Shown here in pieces: positions 7,768 to 17,452 of a stretch of DNA of 64,000 nt (its first letter is position 1; each line of letters begins with the position of its first letter). The stretch covers positions 1 to 64,000 of the forward strand of contig NZ_JAJMOX010000005.1 of NCBI RefSeq assembly GCF_020991455.1, given 5' to 3'. Under the pieces are notes generated by a model. That model was not told the DNA's origin, ran no database searches, and was given only the letters and a program-made list of their open reading frames with translations. The translations under genes and the position numbers were made by a program. This DNA comes from Flavobacterium sp. JAS. Lineage in GTDB: Bacteria; Bacteroidota; Bacteroidia; Flavobacteriales; Flavobacteriaceae.

Positions 7768-10167
7768 ATGATTACAAATACATCATTAGAATATAAAGGC
7801 GATTTATACCCATCAAAAATTGTCTCATTTGATCATGAAGGCGATTCTATCTTTTTTCATACTGACAATAAAGTAATCTTAAAAGTCACTATTCTCAGAG
7901 ATAGTCTAATTCGTTTTCGTTTTACTACAAAAGGATATTTTAGCAACGACTTTTCGTATGCAATTGATAAAACACAGCTTCACGGTTATAATTTCTTAGA
8001 ACTTACTGAAGAGGAAACGTATTTTTTGATTAGAACCAGTAAAGTCAAATGCAAAATTCAAAAAGTAGATCTTCGTCTCTCTATTTACGATTTAAACGAT
8101 CTTTTGATTCTCGAAGATGAACTTGGTTTTCATTGGGAAGAAAGTTATGAATATGGCGGAAATATCGTAAAAATGAGTAAATCTTCTAAAGATGGAGAAT
8201 GTTTTTACGGTCTTGGCGACAAAGCTACTCAGATGAATTTGAAAGGCAAAAGATTAGAAAATTTTGCTACCGATCAATATGCTTACCAAAAAGAACAAGA
8301 TCCTTTATACAAAGTAGTTCCGTTTTATATTGGGTTACACAACAAGCAATCTTACGGGATTTTCTTTGATAATACTTTTAGGACTTTCTTTGATTTTTGT
8401 CAGGAAAGAAGAAATGTCACCAGCTTTTGGGCTGAAGGCGGCGAGATGAATTACTACTTTATTTACGGGCCACAAATGCAGGATGTGGTAACAACTTATA
8501 CAGATTTAACAGGTAAGCCAGAATTACCGCCACTTTGGGTTCTGGGATATCATCAATGTAAATGGAGTTATTATCCGGAAAGTAAAGTAAAAGAAATTAC
8601 TTCAAAATTCCGAGAATTGAAAATTCCTTGCGATGCCATTTATTTGGACATTGATTATATGGAAGGTTTCCGATGTTTTACCTGGAATAAAGAGTATTTT
8701 CCCGATCCAAAACGAATGGTTGCAGAACTGGCCGAAGACGGTTTTAAAACGGTTGTAATCATCGATCCGGGAATTAAAATTGATAAAGATTACTGGGTTT
8801 ATAAAGAAGCTTTAGAGAAAGATTATTTCTGCAAAAGAGCCGACGGTCCCTATATGAAAGGTAAAGTTTGGCCAGGCGAATGTAATTTCCCAGATTATAC
8901 AAATCCCGTAGTTAGAGAATGGTGGGCGGGCTTATTTAAAGAATTAATTTCAGACATTGGTGTAAAAGGAGTTTGGAATGATATGAATGAACCTGCTGTT
9001 ATGGAGGTTCCAAATAAAACCTTCCCAATGGATGTTCGCCATATTTACGACGGAAATCCTTGCAGCCATAGAAAAGCGCATAATATCTACGGAACACAAA
9101 TGGCAAGGGCGACTTATCATGGTGTAAAGCGATTTGCATATCCCAAACGCCCATTTGTAATAACAAGATCTGCTTATTCAGGAGCTCAGCGCTATACATC
9201 GTCCTGGACAGGTGATAACGTTGCAACCTGGGAGCATTTATGGATTGCCAATATTCAGGTACAGAGAATGTGTATTTCCGGAATGGGTTTTACAGGTTCT
9301 GATATTGGAGGTTTTGCTGAACAGCCAACAGGAGAATTATATGCGCGTTGGATTCAATTGGGTGTTTTTCATCCGTTTTGCAGAACGCATTCTTCGGGAG
9401 ATCATGGCAATCAGGAACCTTGGGCTTTTGATGAAGAAGTGATCAATATTACACGCAAATTTGTGAGTCTTCGCTACCAGTTATTGCCTTATTTATATAC
9501 GATGTTCTGGCAGTACATTGAAGAAGGAATCCCGATGTTGAAACCATTGGTTTATTATGATCAGGATGATACTCAAACGCATTATCGTAATGATGAATTT
9601 ATCTTTGGAAACCAGATTTTAGTATGTCCAATTCTTGAACCTAATGCTGTAGGTAGACGTATGTATATACCAAGAGGTGAGTGGTATAACTATTGGACAA
9701 ATGAATTTGCAACAGGAGGAAGAGAAGTTTGGGTAGATACCAAATTTGATGAGATTCCGGTTTTTGTAAAAGCAGGAGCGATAATTCCAAAATATCCTGT
9801 ACAGCAATATGTAGGCGAACTTGAGTTTGATGAATTAGTGCTTGATTTATATTTTAAAAACGGAAAAGAGAAATCAGTAGTTTACGAAGATGCTCAGGAT
9901 GGTTACGATTACAAAAAAGGACGTTATAGCTTTTTATCTTTCACGGCAGTGGGAAAAGAGAAAGAATTAATAGTACAATTGCATAAAGAAGGAAAATACG
10001 ATACGCCCTATAGCAAGTATAAAATTAACTTGATTGGTTTGCCGTTTAAAGTTACAGAAATTGAAATTGACAATGAAAATATAGCCTTTGACAAAATTGC
10101 TTTTGATGAAAATCATTTCTTAATTGTTGATAAAGAGTTTACAGAACTACATATTATTGGAGAATAA
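7768..10167 (+). CDS. GH31 family alpha-glucosidase
   Basis: A 799-residue retaining glycoside hydrolase expected to release glucose from non-reducing ends of alpha-glucans. The nucleophile Asp405 is in GVWNDMNEPAVME, the GH31 signature, and the acid/base Asp483 is in SSWTGDNVATWEHL. Residues about 1-250 form the N-terminal beta-sandwich (ECFYGLGDKATQMNLKGKR), followed by the barrel, then C-terminal beta-domains from about 640. No signal peptide is seen, so it is probably cytosolic and acts on internal maltodextrin or glycogen. It sits 202 bp after glgB on the same strand, and TATGTTTG near 7720 could be a -7 element, so it may have its own promoter. Confidence 0.92.
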   Translation: MITNTSLEYKGDLYPSKIVSFDHEGDSIFFHTDNKVILKVTILRDSLIRFRFTTKGYFSNDFSYAIDKTQLHGYNFLELTEEETYFLIRTSKVKCKIQKVDLRLSIYDLNDLLILEDELGFHWEESYEYGGNIVKMSKSSKDGECFYGLGDKATQMNLKGKRLENFATDQYAYQKEQDPLYKVVPFYIGLHNKQSYGIFFDNTFRTFFDFCQERRNVTSFWAEGGEMNYYFIYGPQMQDVVTTYTDLTGKPELPPLWVLGYHQCKWSYYPESKVKEITSKFRELKIPCDAIYLDIDYMEGFRCFTWNKEYFPDPKRMVAELAEDGFKTVVIIDPGIKIDKDYWVYKEALEKDYFCKRADGPYMKGKVWPGECNFPDYTNPVVREWWAGLFKELISDIGVKGVWNDMNEPAVMEVPNKTFPMDVRHIYDGNPCSHRKAHNIYGTQMARATYHGVKRFAYPKRPFVITRSAYSGAQRYTSSWTGDNVATWEHLWIANIQVQRMCISGMGFTGSDIGGFAEQPTGELYARWIQLGVFHPFCRTHSSGDHGNQEPWAFDEEVINITRKFVSLRYQLLPYLYTMFWQYIEEGIPMLKPLVYYDQDDTQTHYRNDEFIFGNQILVCPILEPNAVGRRMYIPRGEWYNYWTNEFATGGREVWVDTKFDEIPVFVKAGAIIPKYPVQQYVGELEFDELVLDLYFKNGKEKSVVYEDAQDGYDYKKGRYSFLSFTAVGKEKELIVQLHKEGKYDTPYSKYKINLIGLPFKVTEIEIDNENIAFDKIAFDENHFLIVDKEFTELHIIGE

Positions 10168-10252
10168 GTAAATTCTGATAAATTTTAAGAAAATTATATA
10201 AAACAAGATGTAATAATAATTGTATTTTTGTGCGTTGTAAAATATCAAAATC

Positions 10253-11062
10253 ATGAAAAAACATTTAATATTAGGATTATTTGCCGTTGTTTTGGCTGGA
10301 TGCGCAACGAATCCAATTACAGGAAAACAGAGTTTAAACTTTGTTTCAAACAGTGAACTATTTCCTACCTCATTTCAACAATACAGTACTTTTTTAACGG
10401 AGAATAAAGTTATTACAGGAACTGCTGATGCAAAAAGAGTTGATTTGGTAGGATCAAAAATTAAAGCTGCTGCTGAAAGATATCTCACTTATTTAGGTCA
10501 GTCACAGTATTTGAAAGATTATCGTTGGGAATATAAACTTGTAGATAACAAAGAAGTAAATGCATGGTGTCTTCCAGGCGGAAAAATTGTTGTTTATTCC
10601 GGAATTTTACCAATAACTCAAAACGAATCAGGATTAGCTACCGTTATGGGACATGAAGTTTCACATGCATTAGCCAATCACGGTGCACAAAGAATGAGTG
10701 CAGCACAATTGCAATCAATAGGAGGTGCTGTTTTGGATGCTGCTACAAGCAGTAAATCAGCACAAACCAAAGAAATATTTTCTCAAGCTTACGGAATGGG
10801 TACAGAAGTAGGAGTGATGCTTCCGTTTAGTAGAAGCAACGAAAGTGAAGCGGATAAAATAGGATTAACATTAATGGCAATCGCAGGTTATAACCCAGAT
10901 GATGCAATTGCATTCTGGACCAGAATGTCTGCCAATTCAGGAGCTGCAGGAACGCCAGAGTTTATGAGCACACACCCTTCTGATGCTACAAGAATTGCGA
11001 ATTTAAAATCGTTAATTCCAGATGCGAAAGCTACAGCACTTAAAGTTGGTGTTATTAAATAA
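10253..11062 (+). CDS. M48-family metalloprotease lipoprotein
   Basis: A 269-residue zinc peptidase anchored as a lipoprotein: the lipobox LAGC puts the lipidated Cys at residue 17. The active site is HEVSH at 134-138 in MGHEVSHALANHGAQR, and the third zinc ligand is the Glu of NESEADKIGL. PGGKIVVYSGILP precedes it, as in the BepA/LoiP/HtpX-like group that monitors outer membrane proteins. The mature N-terminus CATNPITGKQ has no acidic cluster, so periplasmic orientation is likely. The role (envelope quality control) is inferred from the family. A hairpin with a T-run follows the stop. Confidence 0.9.
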   Translation: MKKHLILGLFAVVLAGCATNPITGKQSLNFVSNSELFPTSFQQYSTFLTENKVITGTADAKRVDLVGSKIKAAAERYLTYLGQSQYLKDYRWEYKLVDNKEVNAWCLPGGKIVVYSGILPITQNESGLATVMGHEVSHALANHGAQRMSAAQLQSIGGAVLDAATSSKSAQTKEIFSQAYGMGTEVGVMLPFSRSNESEADKIGLTLMAIAGYNPDDAIAFWTRMSANSGAAGTPEFMSTHPSDATRIANLKSLIPDAKATALKVGVIK

Positions 11063-11086
11063 AGATATTTAATCGATATAATCACA

Positions 11087-11116
11087 AAAGCTATTCTTTT
11101 TAGAGTAGCTTTTTTT
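11087..11116 (+). terminator. Rho-independent terminator after the M48 gene
   Basis: AAAGCTATTC pairs imperfectly with GAGTAGCTTT, followed by a run of seven T, 25 bp after the stop at 11062. Confidence 0.7.
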
Positions 11117-11240
11117 GTTTCAATATAATACACTGTAGTTTCTGGATTGTTCATAATTTATTAATACAGGAATTTTTCAAAATATATCTGATTATGATAA
11201 AAATTAGATAAATTCGTAGCGCATTAACAAAACCATTTCT

Positions 11241-12560
11241 ATGAAAAACCTACAAAAAGGAGATAAAAAATTATTAAATGCCTGGGCATTTTATGATTGG
11301 GCAAATTCAGTTTACACCCTTACCATTGCTTCGGCAGTATTTCCTATTTTTTATGAAGCTTTATTTTCTAAACGTGATCATTATATTGATGTTTTTGGGA
11401 TGCATCTTAAAAACTCTGCATTAATTAGTTTTATAACAGCTTTTGCCTTCTTAGTTGTTTCTTTTATTTCTCCTTTACTATCAGGAATAGCCGATTATGT
11501 TGGAAATAAAAAGGCATTCATGAAATTTTTCTGCTATTTGGGAGCTTTGTCCTGTATGGGATTATATTGGTTTGATCTTGATGATATTTATATCGGGTTG
11601 GCTTTTTATTTCTTAGGTTTAATAGGATATTGGGGAAGCTTGGTTTTTTATAATTCTTATCTGCCGGATATTGCATTTGAAGAGCAGCAAGATAAAATTA
11701 GCGCCAAAGGATATTCTTTAGGATATATTGGAAGTGTAATTTTATTAATTATCAATTTAGCGATGATTATGAAACCAAAACTTTTTGGGATCACTGGTAC
11801 AGAAGGAGAAGCAGCAATGAAAGCAATGCGTTATTCTTTTATAATGGTAGGTGTTTGGTGGGTATTATTTAGTCAATATACCTATTTTTATTTGCCAAAA
11901 GGAAACAAAGAAAACGGCGAAAAACTAACAAAGTCGGTTGTATTTAATGGCTTCAAAGAACTAAAGAAAGTTTGGGCATTATTGAATAAAAATATTCCAT
12001 TAAAAAGATATTTAGGTGGATTCTTTGTTTCAAGTATGGCAGTACAAACCGTTATGCTTGTTGCAACTTATTTTGGAGCTCAGGAAATTCAATGGTCATC
12101 TAAAGAAGAAGGAACTATTGGATTAATTATTTGTATTTTGATTATACAATTAGTGGCAGTTATTGGTGCTGTACTAACTTCAAGAGCTTCTGCAAAATTC
12201 GGAAATATCCCAACTTTAATTGTTATTAATGCAATTTGGGCCGTGTTTTGTGCTCTGGCATACTTTATTACTTTGCCAATGCATTTTTACGTGATGGCAA
12301 CTGTTGCAGGATTTGTAATGGGAGGAATTCAGGCTTTGTCACGTTCTACTTATTCTAAGTTATTGCCAGAAACTGAGGATACAGCCTCATTTTTTAGTTT
12401 TTATGATGTTGCAGAAAAAATCGGAATCGTAATTGGTATGTGTGTTTACGGTATCATTGATCAAATTACCGGAAGCCCGCGTGCAGCAATTGTAATTTTA
12501 GCAGTTTTCTTTGTTACATCAATTTTCTTATTGAGACGAGTACATAAAAAGGCACTTTAA
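11241..12560 (+). CDS. MFS transporter, UMF1/Atg22-like
   Basis: A 439-residue inner-membrane protein with about 12 hydrophobic segments. The N-terminus LLNAWAFYDWANSVYTLTI is the signature of the UMF1 (unknown major facilitator 1) family, related to yeast vacuolar amino-acid effluxer Atg22. GNIPTLIVINAIWAVFCALA and GGIQALSRSTYSKLLPE are typical of the second half. The substrate is unknown; amino-acid efflux is possible by analogy only. The stop codon lies in the loop of a terminator hairpin. Confidence 0.85.
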   Translation: MKNLQKGDKKLLNAWAFYDWANSVYTLTIASAVFPIFYEALFSKRDHYIDVFGMHLKNSALISFITAFAFLVVSFISPLLSGIADYVGNKKAFMKFFCYLGALSCMGLYWFDLDDIYIGLAFYFLGLIGYWGSLVFYNSYLPDIAFEEQQDKISAKGYSLGYIGSVILLIINLAMIMKPKLFGITGTEGEAAMKAMRYSFIMVGVWWVLFSQYTYFYLPKGNKENGEKLTKSVVFNGFKELKKVWALLNKNIPLKRYLGGFFVSSMAVQTVMLVATYFGAQEIQWSSKEEGTIGLIICILIIQLVAVIGAVLTSRASAKFGNIPTLIVINAIWAVFCALAYFITLPMHFYVMATVAGFVMGGIQALSRSTYSKLLPETEDTASFFSFYDVAEKIGIVIGMCVYGIIDQITGSPRAAIVILAVFFVTSIFLLRRVHKKAL

Positions 12561-12570
12561 AAGTGCCTTT
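12548..12570. terminator. Bidirectional terminator with the UMF1 stop codon in its loop
   Basis: AAAGGCACTT (12548-12557) and AAGTGCCTTT (12561-12570) form a perfect 10-bp stem, and the three-base loop 12558-12560 is the TAA stop of the upstream gene. T-tracts exist on both strands, so it can end both the plus-strand transporter and the convergent serine hydrolase, whose stop is at 12596. Confidence 0.8.
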
Positions 12571-12595
12571 ATTTAGTATCTGAAATCTTATTTAA

Positions 12596-14434
12596 TTAAA
12601 GCTGAGCATTGATTTTTGAAATCATTTGCTTTGCATTTTCATTTTTTGGATTTAAGTCTAATGATTTTTGATAGTTCTGTTTTGCAAGCTCTAATTTTCC
12701 AATAGTTTCATAAATCTCACCCAAACTATCATAAGCATTTGCAGATTGTGAATACTCTGAACAATTGAGTATGAAAATTTGAATAGAAATATCAGTTTGT
12801 TTTTTATTTAAGTAGCTATATCCCAAAGTGTTCAGATTTTCTTCAAAATTATAATCAGGGTATTTTAATCTTAATTTTTTGAATTGACTTACCGCTGTTT
12901 CAAAACTATTCTCGCTAAAGATTTCAATTAATTGAGTTTGCGGCGTTCTTATTTGATCTAATGTAAGCACTAGTTTTTTTGTAGTGTACTTTGGTCTGGA
13001 AATAGTTAGTCCTTTGAGTTCATTTTTATCCAGATTAAATCGTATAATATTTGGGTAATTATCTATTCTAAAAGAGTTGTTGCCAACGTAATACATTTCA
13101 TTTTTTTCAGAATTATAATTATCTTTTAAATAGGGTGAATTAAGATATAAATGATTGTTTTCTTCAAAGATTTTAGTCACACCTAATCTATTGTAACCAT
13201 ATAGAATTTCAGTATAATATCCTTTTATAGCTTCTTTTAATATATTTGGAATTTGTTGGTTTGATAACTCATTAATTGGTTTATTCCAATGCAGTTTAGT
13301 AATGATTTCTTTTTCCAAATAACACATTACAGGCAAACGATTGGGCTTGTCTCCATTTGCCAGAACTGCAATTCCGTTACCATTTTTCATTGTTGCCAAT
13401 AAATCACCGCCAGTTCCGGTGTTTGAACCATCATGTGAGAACCATTCCTGATTTCCAAAACCAATACTTCGCTGCAAGCCATAACTCCAACCGCGAGAGC
13501 CATCCATCGTCGTAATATCAGTTACTTTTTTAGCAACAGTTGTCGAGATAATTTTGTTTTCTTTTCCTGATAATGCTTTTTGCATTTCGATTGCAATCAA
13601 AGCTAAATCAGTAGGAGTAGACCACAGGCCAGATGGCGAAACCTGAGGAGTAATTGGTATTCCGGTTTTAATGATTTCGCCTTTGTTGTTGTGTACTTTA
13701 GCAATATTGGTTAAGAAACCTTTTTCGTTAGGCTGCACCATAGTTGAGTTTTGCAATTGTAAAGGATCAAGAAGAGTTTCTTTTACAATTTGAGCCAATG
13801 GTTTCTTTAAATGATCTTCAAGCGCGCATTGAATAATTACATAACCACCACCGCTATATTCCCAGTTTGTTCCGGGTTTAAAAAGAAATTCGATTGGCTT
13901 CTTGGATCTTGGCAATAGCTTTCCTTGCAAACTTTCTACAATAGTTGGTATAGAATCTCCCTGATAATAATCTTCAAAACCACCCTGACTTGTTCCTGCC
14001 GTGTGCGATAAGAGTTGTTTCCAGGTTACTTTAGTACCTTTGGTAAAATTACTTTCCGGAAGTTTCCATCTTTTAAGATAGTTTTCAATAGGATCATCAA
14101 GATTGATTAATCCTTTTTCTTCCAGCATTGCACAAACAATTGCTGTTATCGGTTTTGAAATCGAAGCAGTAGAAAATGCTGTATTTTGATCTATTTTTTC
14201 ATCAGAATCAGAAGCTTTTATTCCCCATTGATTGGTCCAGATTATTTTATAATTTTCAAATACAGCAACACTTAAACCTTTAAGGTTATATTGTAACATC
14301 ACAGCCGAAGTGCTGTTTTTTAAGCCTTCAAGAGAAATATTTTCGTTGGCAGAAGTGTTTCGGCTTACAGTTTTCTGCGCAAAAGATAAGGCACAAGAAA
14401 ATGCCAGAAGGATAATAAGTATTGTCCGTCTCAT
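12596..14434 (-). CDS. Exported serine hydrolase (beta-lactamase-related) with TPR tail
   Basis: A 612-residue protein with a signal peptide (about 1-19, ending SFAQ). The beta-lactamase/class C penicillin-binding fold is shown by the SxxK motif S91-I-S-K94 and the Tyr motif Y193-S-G in NWEYSGGGY; SHDGSNTGTGG supplies the third motif. A spacer follows, then TPR-like helices near 560-612 (AYDSLGEIYETIGKLELAKQNYQKSL). Such proteins are esterases, D-amino peptidases or transpeptidase relatives, and the substrate is unknown. The TPR tail suggests partner binding. It starts 28 bp after the stop of the second serine hydrolase, so the two look cotranscribed. Confidence 0.85.
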   Translation of the reverse strand: MRRTILIILLAFSCALSFAQKTVSRNTSANENISLEGLKNSTSAVMLQYNLKGLSVAVFENYKIIWTNQWGIKASDSDEKIDQNTAFSTASISKPITAIVCAMLEEKGLINLDDPIENYLKRWKLPESNFTKGTKVTWKQLLSHTAGTSQGGFEDYYQGDSIPTIVESLQGKLLPRSKKPIEFLFKPGTNWEYSGGGYVIIQCALEDHLKKPLAQIVKETLLDPLQLQNSTMVQPNEKGFLTNIAKVHNNKGEIIKTGIPITPQVSPSGLWSTPTDLALIAIEMQKALSGKENKIISTTVAKKVTDITTMDGSRGWSYGLQRSIGFGNQEWFSHDGSNTGTGGDLLATMKNGNGIAVLANGDKPNRLPVMCYLEKEIITKLHWNKPINELSNQQIPNILKEAIKGYYTEILYGYNRLGVTKIFEENNHLYLNSPYLKDNYNSEKNEMYYVGNNSFRIDNYPNIIRFNLDKNELKGLTISRPKYTTKKLVLTLDQIRTPQTQLIEIFSENSFETAVSQFKKLRLKYPDYNFEENLNTLGYSYLNKKQTDISIQIFILNCSEYSQSANAYDSLGEIYETIGKLELAKQNYQKSLDLNPKNENAKQMISKINAQL

Positions 14435-14462
14435 TTTTTAGTTTTTAAAAAATTGAATTGAT

Positions 14463-15593
14463 TTATTGTTCAGAATTTGAACTTAAAACATTTAAATTAC
14501 TAAATAAATTGTTTGAAGCTGATTCTAGATAAGTGCCTGAATTTTTATCACTTTGGTTCATTAGAATTATAAAACCCATATTATTTTTAGGGTAGATTTT
14601 CAGGATGTTTTGTGTGCCATTTGAGCCACCGTCTTTTGCGTAGACGGTATTTCCATTAGGATCTGTTTGAATCTCCCAGAAATAACCCATATCAGGATTT
14701 GAGTATATTTTGTCGTGAGATTTGAGCACTATTTTGTTATTAGGATCCAATTCAAACTTGATAAATTTTGTGAGATCACCAAGAGTAGTTTTAAGAATTT
14801 TTGATGCGCCCCAAAGATTACTCGATAGCGGAGTCATTAATAAACCACTTTCATTATAGCCATTTGCGACAACATCATTTTTGCCCAATTTGATTTTTGT
14901 CGAATTCATTTTCAACTTAGCCAAAAAGGTCTTATGTAATAAATCTTCATATTTTTCTTTATAAACATTTTCAAGAATAGTTGCACATAACTCAGGTCCT
15001 AAAGCTCCATATTTAAAAGTTGTACCTGGCAGAGAATCAACTTTTACATTTCTTAAAGCATTGAAAAAATCTTTTTTTGTATACAATTTATCTAATCTGT
15101 TTTTATGAACTAAAAAACTATCAGGGCTATACTTTTGGCGAATTTCTTTAGTATCCGGAAAAGGAGTTAAAATACCACTTCTATGTGTTAGCAAATCCTT
15201 GATTCGTATTGGATTTCCTTTGTATTCTAAATTAGAAAAAGGTTCTTTTAAGTATATTCTAATATCGTCGTCAAGTTTAATTTTTCCTTCTAAAACAGCA
15301 TTAGCAACCAGAGTTCCTGTAAAGACTTTTGTAACAGAAGCTATTTCAAACAAGGTGTTATCATTGGCCTTATTGCCTTTCCCTTTGTCAATTTCGCCAT
15401 AATGTCTGGTATAAATTTTATCCTTACAGACAACAGCGATTGAAACAGAATTTGCTTTTGAGTCTTTTAATAAGAGATTAGCATTTTTGTCAATTATCGA
15501 AAAAATTTCCTGTTCTGATAAACTATTTTGTTTTTGCTGACTAAAGATTGAAATAGAAAAGCTCAATAATAGAAGAAGGATTGTTCTGTTCAT
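14463..15593 (-). CDS. Exported serine hydrolase (beta-lactamase-related)
   Basis: A 376-residue exported protein (signal peptide about 1-19, ending FSQQ). The SxxK motif is S86-V-T-K89 in FEIASVTKVFTG, the Tyr motif lies in FKYGALG, and KDGGSNGTQ replaces KTG. It is closely similar to residues 1-380 of the protein at 35708-37147 (shared SKANS, RHYGEIDKGK, LPGTKFKY-type stretches), so the two are paralogues, but this one ends before the C-terminal module. Likely acts in the periplasm on peptide or ester bonds; the substrate is unknown. It is the first gene of a two-gene unit with the TPR-tailed hydrolase. Confidence 0.85.
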   Translation of the reverse strand: MNRTILLLLLSFSISIFSQQKQNSLSEQEIFSIIDKNANLLLKDSKANSVSIAVVCKDKIYTRHYGEIDKGKGNKANDNTLFEIASVTKVFTGTLVANAVLEGKIKLDDDIRIYLKEPFSNLEYKGNPIRIKDLLTHRSGILTPFPDTKEIRQKYSPDSFLVHKNRLDKLYTKKDFFNALRNVKVDSLPGTTFKYGALGPELCATILENVYKEKYEDLLHKTFLAKLKMNSTKIKLGKNDVVANGYNESGLLMTPLSSNLWGASKILKTTLGDLTKFIKFELDPNNKIVLKSHDKIYSNPDMGYFWEIQTDPNGNTVYAKDGGSNGTQNILKIYPKNNMGFIILMNQSDKNSGTYLESASNNLFSNLNVLSSNSEQ

Positions 15594-15646
15594 TTTTGAT
15601 TTAGATGATTGTTTAAAATTCTTTTATTATTGAGCTATCAGCAATA

Positions 15647-16372
15647 TTAGGCTTTTGAGATATTTCCTGAGCCAGAAACTTTTACATCACGTTTTTCAGG
15701 ATTTCCGCTGTATTTGATATCTCCTGAACCAGAAACTCTTGCAGTTAAGCTTCCGTTACAATTAACACTGCTATTTCCAGATCCTGAAACGTTTACATCA
15801 ACATTTTTAGATTTTAATTGGGCGGCGTCAATATCTCCTGAACCGGAAAGTTTCGTAGTAAAGTTGTCAGCCGTTCCTTTTAAACGTACATTTCCAGAAC
15901 CACTTAAATTAAGCTCTAAAGAATTAGAATCTACGTCTAAATTAAAGTTTCCTGAACCAGATAATCTTGCTAAGAACTTATCATTTTTAATTGGATTTTT
16001 GGATTGAATATCTCCTGAACCCGACAGATTTATCTCAGATATTTTCTCAAACGGAATTGTAACTTGTATCTTTTTCCCTATACTTGGGCGTAAGTTTAGA
16101 TTCTTTTTACTATAAACTTTTAAGGTATTATCTTCGACTTCAATAATAATGTTTGCAATAATATTTTCTTCACCTTTAATGGTGATTTTGCCTTCTTTTC
16201 CTGCCACTAAATCAACATCATAAGAGCCCGATACTTTTATGGCATCATAATCAGATGTAGTTCTGGTTTCTGTAACTACTTTACCATTTCCTGATATTTT
16301 CTCGGATTGTGCATTTGCCATAAAACCTACTAAAAATGCACCAAAAACTGTTAATTGTAATACTTTTTTCAT
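15647..16372 (-). CDS. Head-GIN domain protein (DUF2807), SGSG repeats
   Basis: A 241-residue exported protein (signal peptide about 1-21, ending ANAQ). The mature part opens with EKISGNGKVVTETR, the head-GIN start, and then repeats the motif SGSGD/N about every 20 residues (for example NLSGSGDIQ, RLSGSGNFNL, KLSGSGDIDA, KVSGSGNISK), as expected for a right-handed beta-helix of DUF2807. The role of the family is unknown; surface or adhesive functions are guessed. It is the last gene of the ECF sigma operon and follows a second repeat protein by 21 bp, which suggests it is a regulated effector of that system. Confidence 0.85.
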   Translation of the reverse strand: MKKVLQLTVFGAFLVGFMANAQSEKISGNGKVVTETRTTSDYDAIKVSGSYDVDLVAGKEGKITIKGEENIIANIIIEVEDNTLKVYSKKNLNLRPSIGKKIQVTIPFEKISEINLSGSGDIQSKNPIKNDKFLARLSGSGNFNLDVDSNSLELNLSGSGNVRLKGTADNFTTKLSGSGDIDAAQLKSKNVDVNVSGSGNSSVNCNGSLTARVSGSGDIKYSGNPEKRDVKVSGSGNISKA

Positions 16373-16393
16373 TGTTTTAAATTTTTAAGTTTA

Positions 16394-17452
16394 TTATTTT
16401 TTGATTAATGTTACGTTTCCGTAATTTGAGTTTATCTGAACTTTATTCTGACCTTTTCTTTTATGATAACCACTTATGTTTTTGCTGCTGCTTTTACTTT
16501 CGCTGACAGAAGTTTCTAAATCATCGCCCGTTTTAATGCTTCCATATCGTGTTGCGATGTCAAAATCAAAAGCATAATTTGCACTATATCCCAATGAAAC
16601 ATCAGAATAACCTGCGCTGATATTGATATTGCCTGCTTTGTCATTTATAGTGCCAACACTTAATTTGCTATAAGTAATGTCAGCAGCTAAATTGCTTGAA
16701 ATTTCAGAGATTTGAATAGTCAGATAATTTCCTGAACCGGAAAAGGAGTTGACTTTCTGAAACTTTAAAGTTCCGTAATTACAATCATATTTAATATTCT
16801 GACTATCTCCAACAGTCAAATCACTATAATTGGCATCAAGGTTTATATTTCCAGATTCGTTAATTTTTAAACCAGAATAACGTGCTTCAATATTTGAGCT
16901 TTTGATATAATCAATTACCGAGTTTTGACAATATTCGATTTGTACTCTATTACTGGATCCGTTTAATCTTCCCAGATTTATTTTTCCGTATTTACAAGTA
17001 ATATCAGTAGTTGATTCTAAATTTAGTGTAGTGATATTTCCGTATTTGTTTTCGAGTTTTACAGTGCCATTTTTCGGAATTTTTATTACATAATTAATCT
17101 CGAAACTATTGCTGCTTCCTCTGCTTTTTAAAGAAGAATTTCCTAAGTTCGTTACCGCAGAAACCAATGATTTGAGGGCCGTAATATCAACATCGATACT
17201 GTTTAGTCGTTCGTTGACCCAGTTTTCATTTCCGCCTGTAACTTTTATTGTGATATCAAGATCAATTTTGTCTTCGTCCCAGGTTGATACCGTAATGTTT
17301 CCGTATTTGTTATCGATATCAATTCCTGCATTCGAATTTACGATGTAGGTTTTTTTGATACTTTTTTGTTTAGAGATGAAAGTATCATCATTTGAAAATC
17401 CTAAAAAAGGAATTAAAATGAATAGAATAAGTAAGTTATAATGTTTTCTCAT
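16394..17452 (-). CDS. Exported beta-repeat protein (DUF4097-like)
   Basis: A 352-residue exported protein (signal peptide about 1-20). The body is built of short beta repeats with a recurring YGNI/YGTL/YSDL pattern (NKYGNITVST, NKYGNITTLN, ANYSDLTVGD, CNYGTLKFQK, AGYSDVSLGY, SNYGNVTLIK), like DUF4097/head-GIN adhesin-type beta-helices. No catalytic motif is visible. Its start overlaps the end of the anti-sigma-like gene by 17 bp, so translation is probably coupled. Function unknown; the context suggests an envelope product controlled by the sigma factor. Confidence 0.75.
   Translation of the reverse strand: MRKHYNLLILFILIPFLGFSNDDTFISKQKSIKKTYIVNSNAGIDIDNKYGNITVSTWDEDKIDLDITIKVTGGNENWVNERLNSIDVDITALKSLVSAVTNLGNSSLKSRGSSNSFEINYVIKIPKNGTVKLENKYGNITTLNLESTTDITCKYGKINLGRLNGSSNRVQIEYCQNSVIDYIKSSNIEARYSGLKINESGNINLDANYSDLTVGDSQNIKYDCNYGTLKFQKVNSFSGSGNYLTIQISEISSNLAADITYSKLSVGTINDKAGNINISAGYSDVSLGYSANYAFDFDIATRYGSIKTGDDLETSVSESKSSSKNISGYHKRKGQNKVQINSNYGNVTLIKK

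Noticed and set aside
2908..10167. Complete glycogen or maltose utilisation locus
   Set aside because: glgA, glgC, glgB and a GH31 gene are present, but no glycogen phosphorylase, debranching enzyme, susCD or maltose regulator is in the window.
15714..16007. Plus-strand repeat-like frame (SPEPES pattern)
   Set aside because: It mirrors the SGSG repeats of the DUF2807 gene on the other strand.
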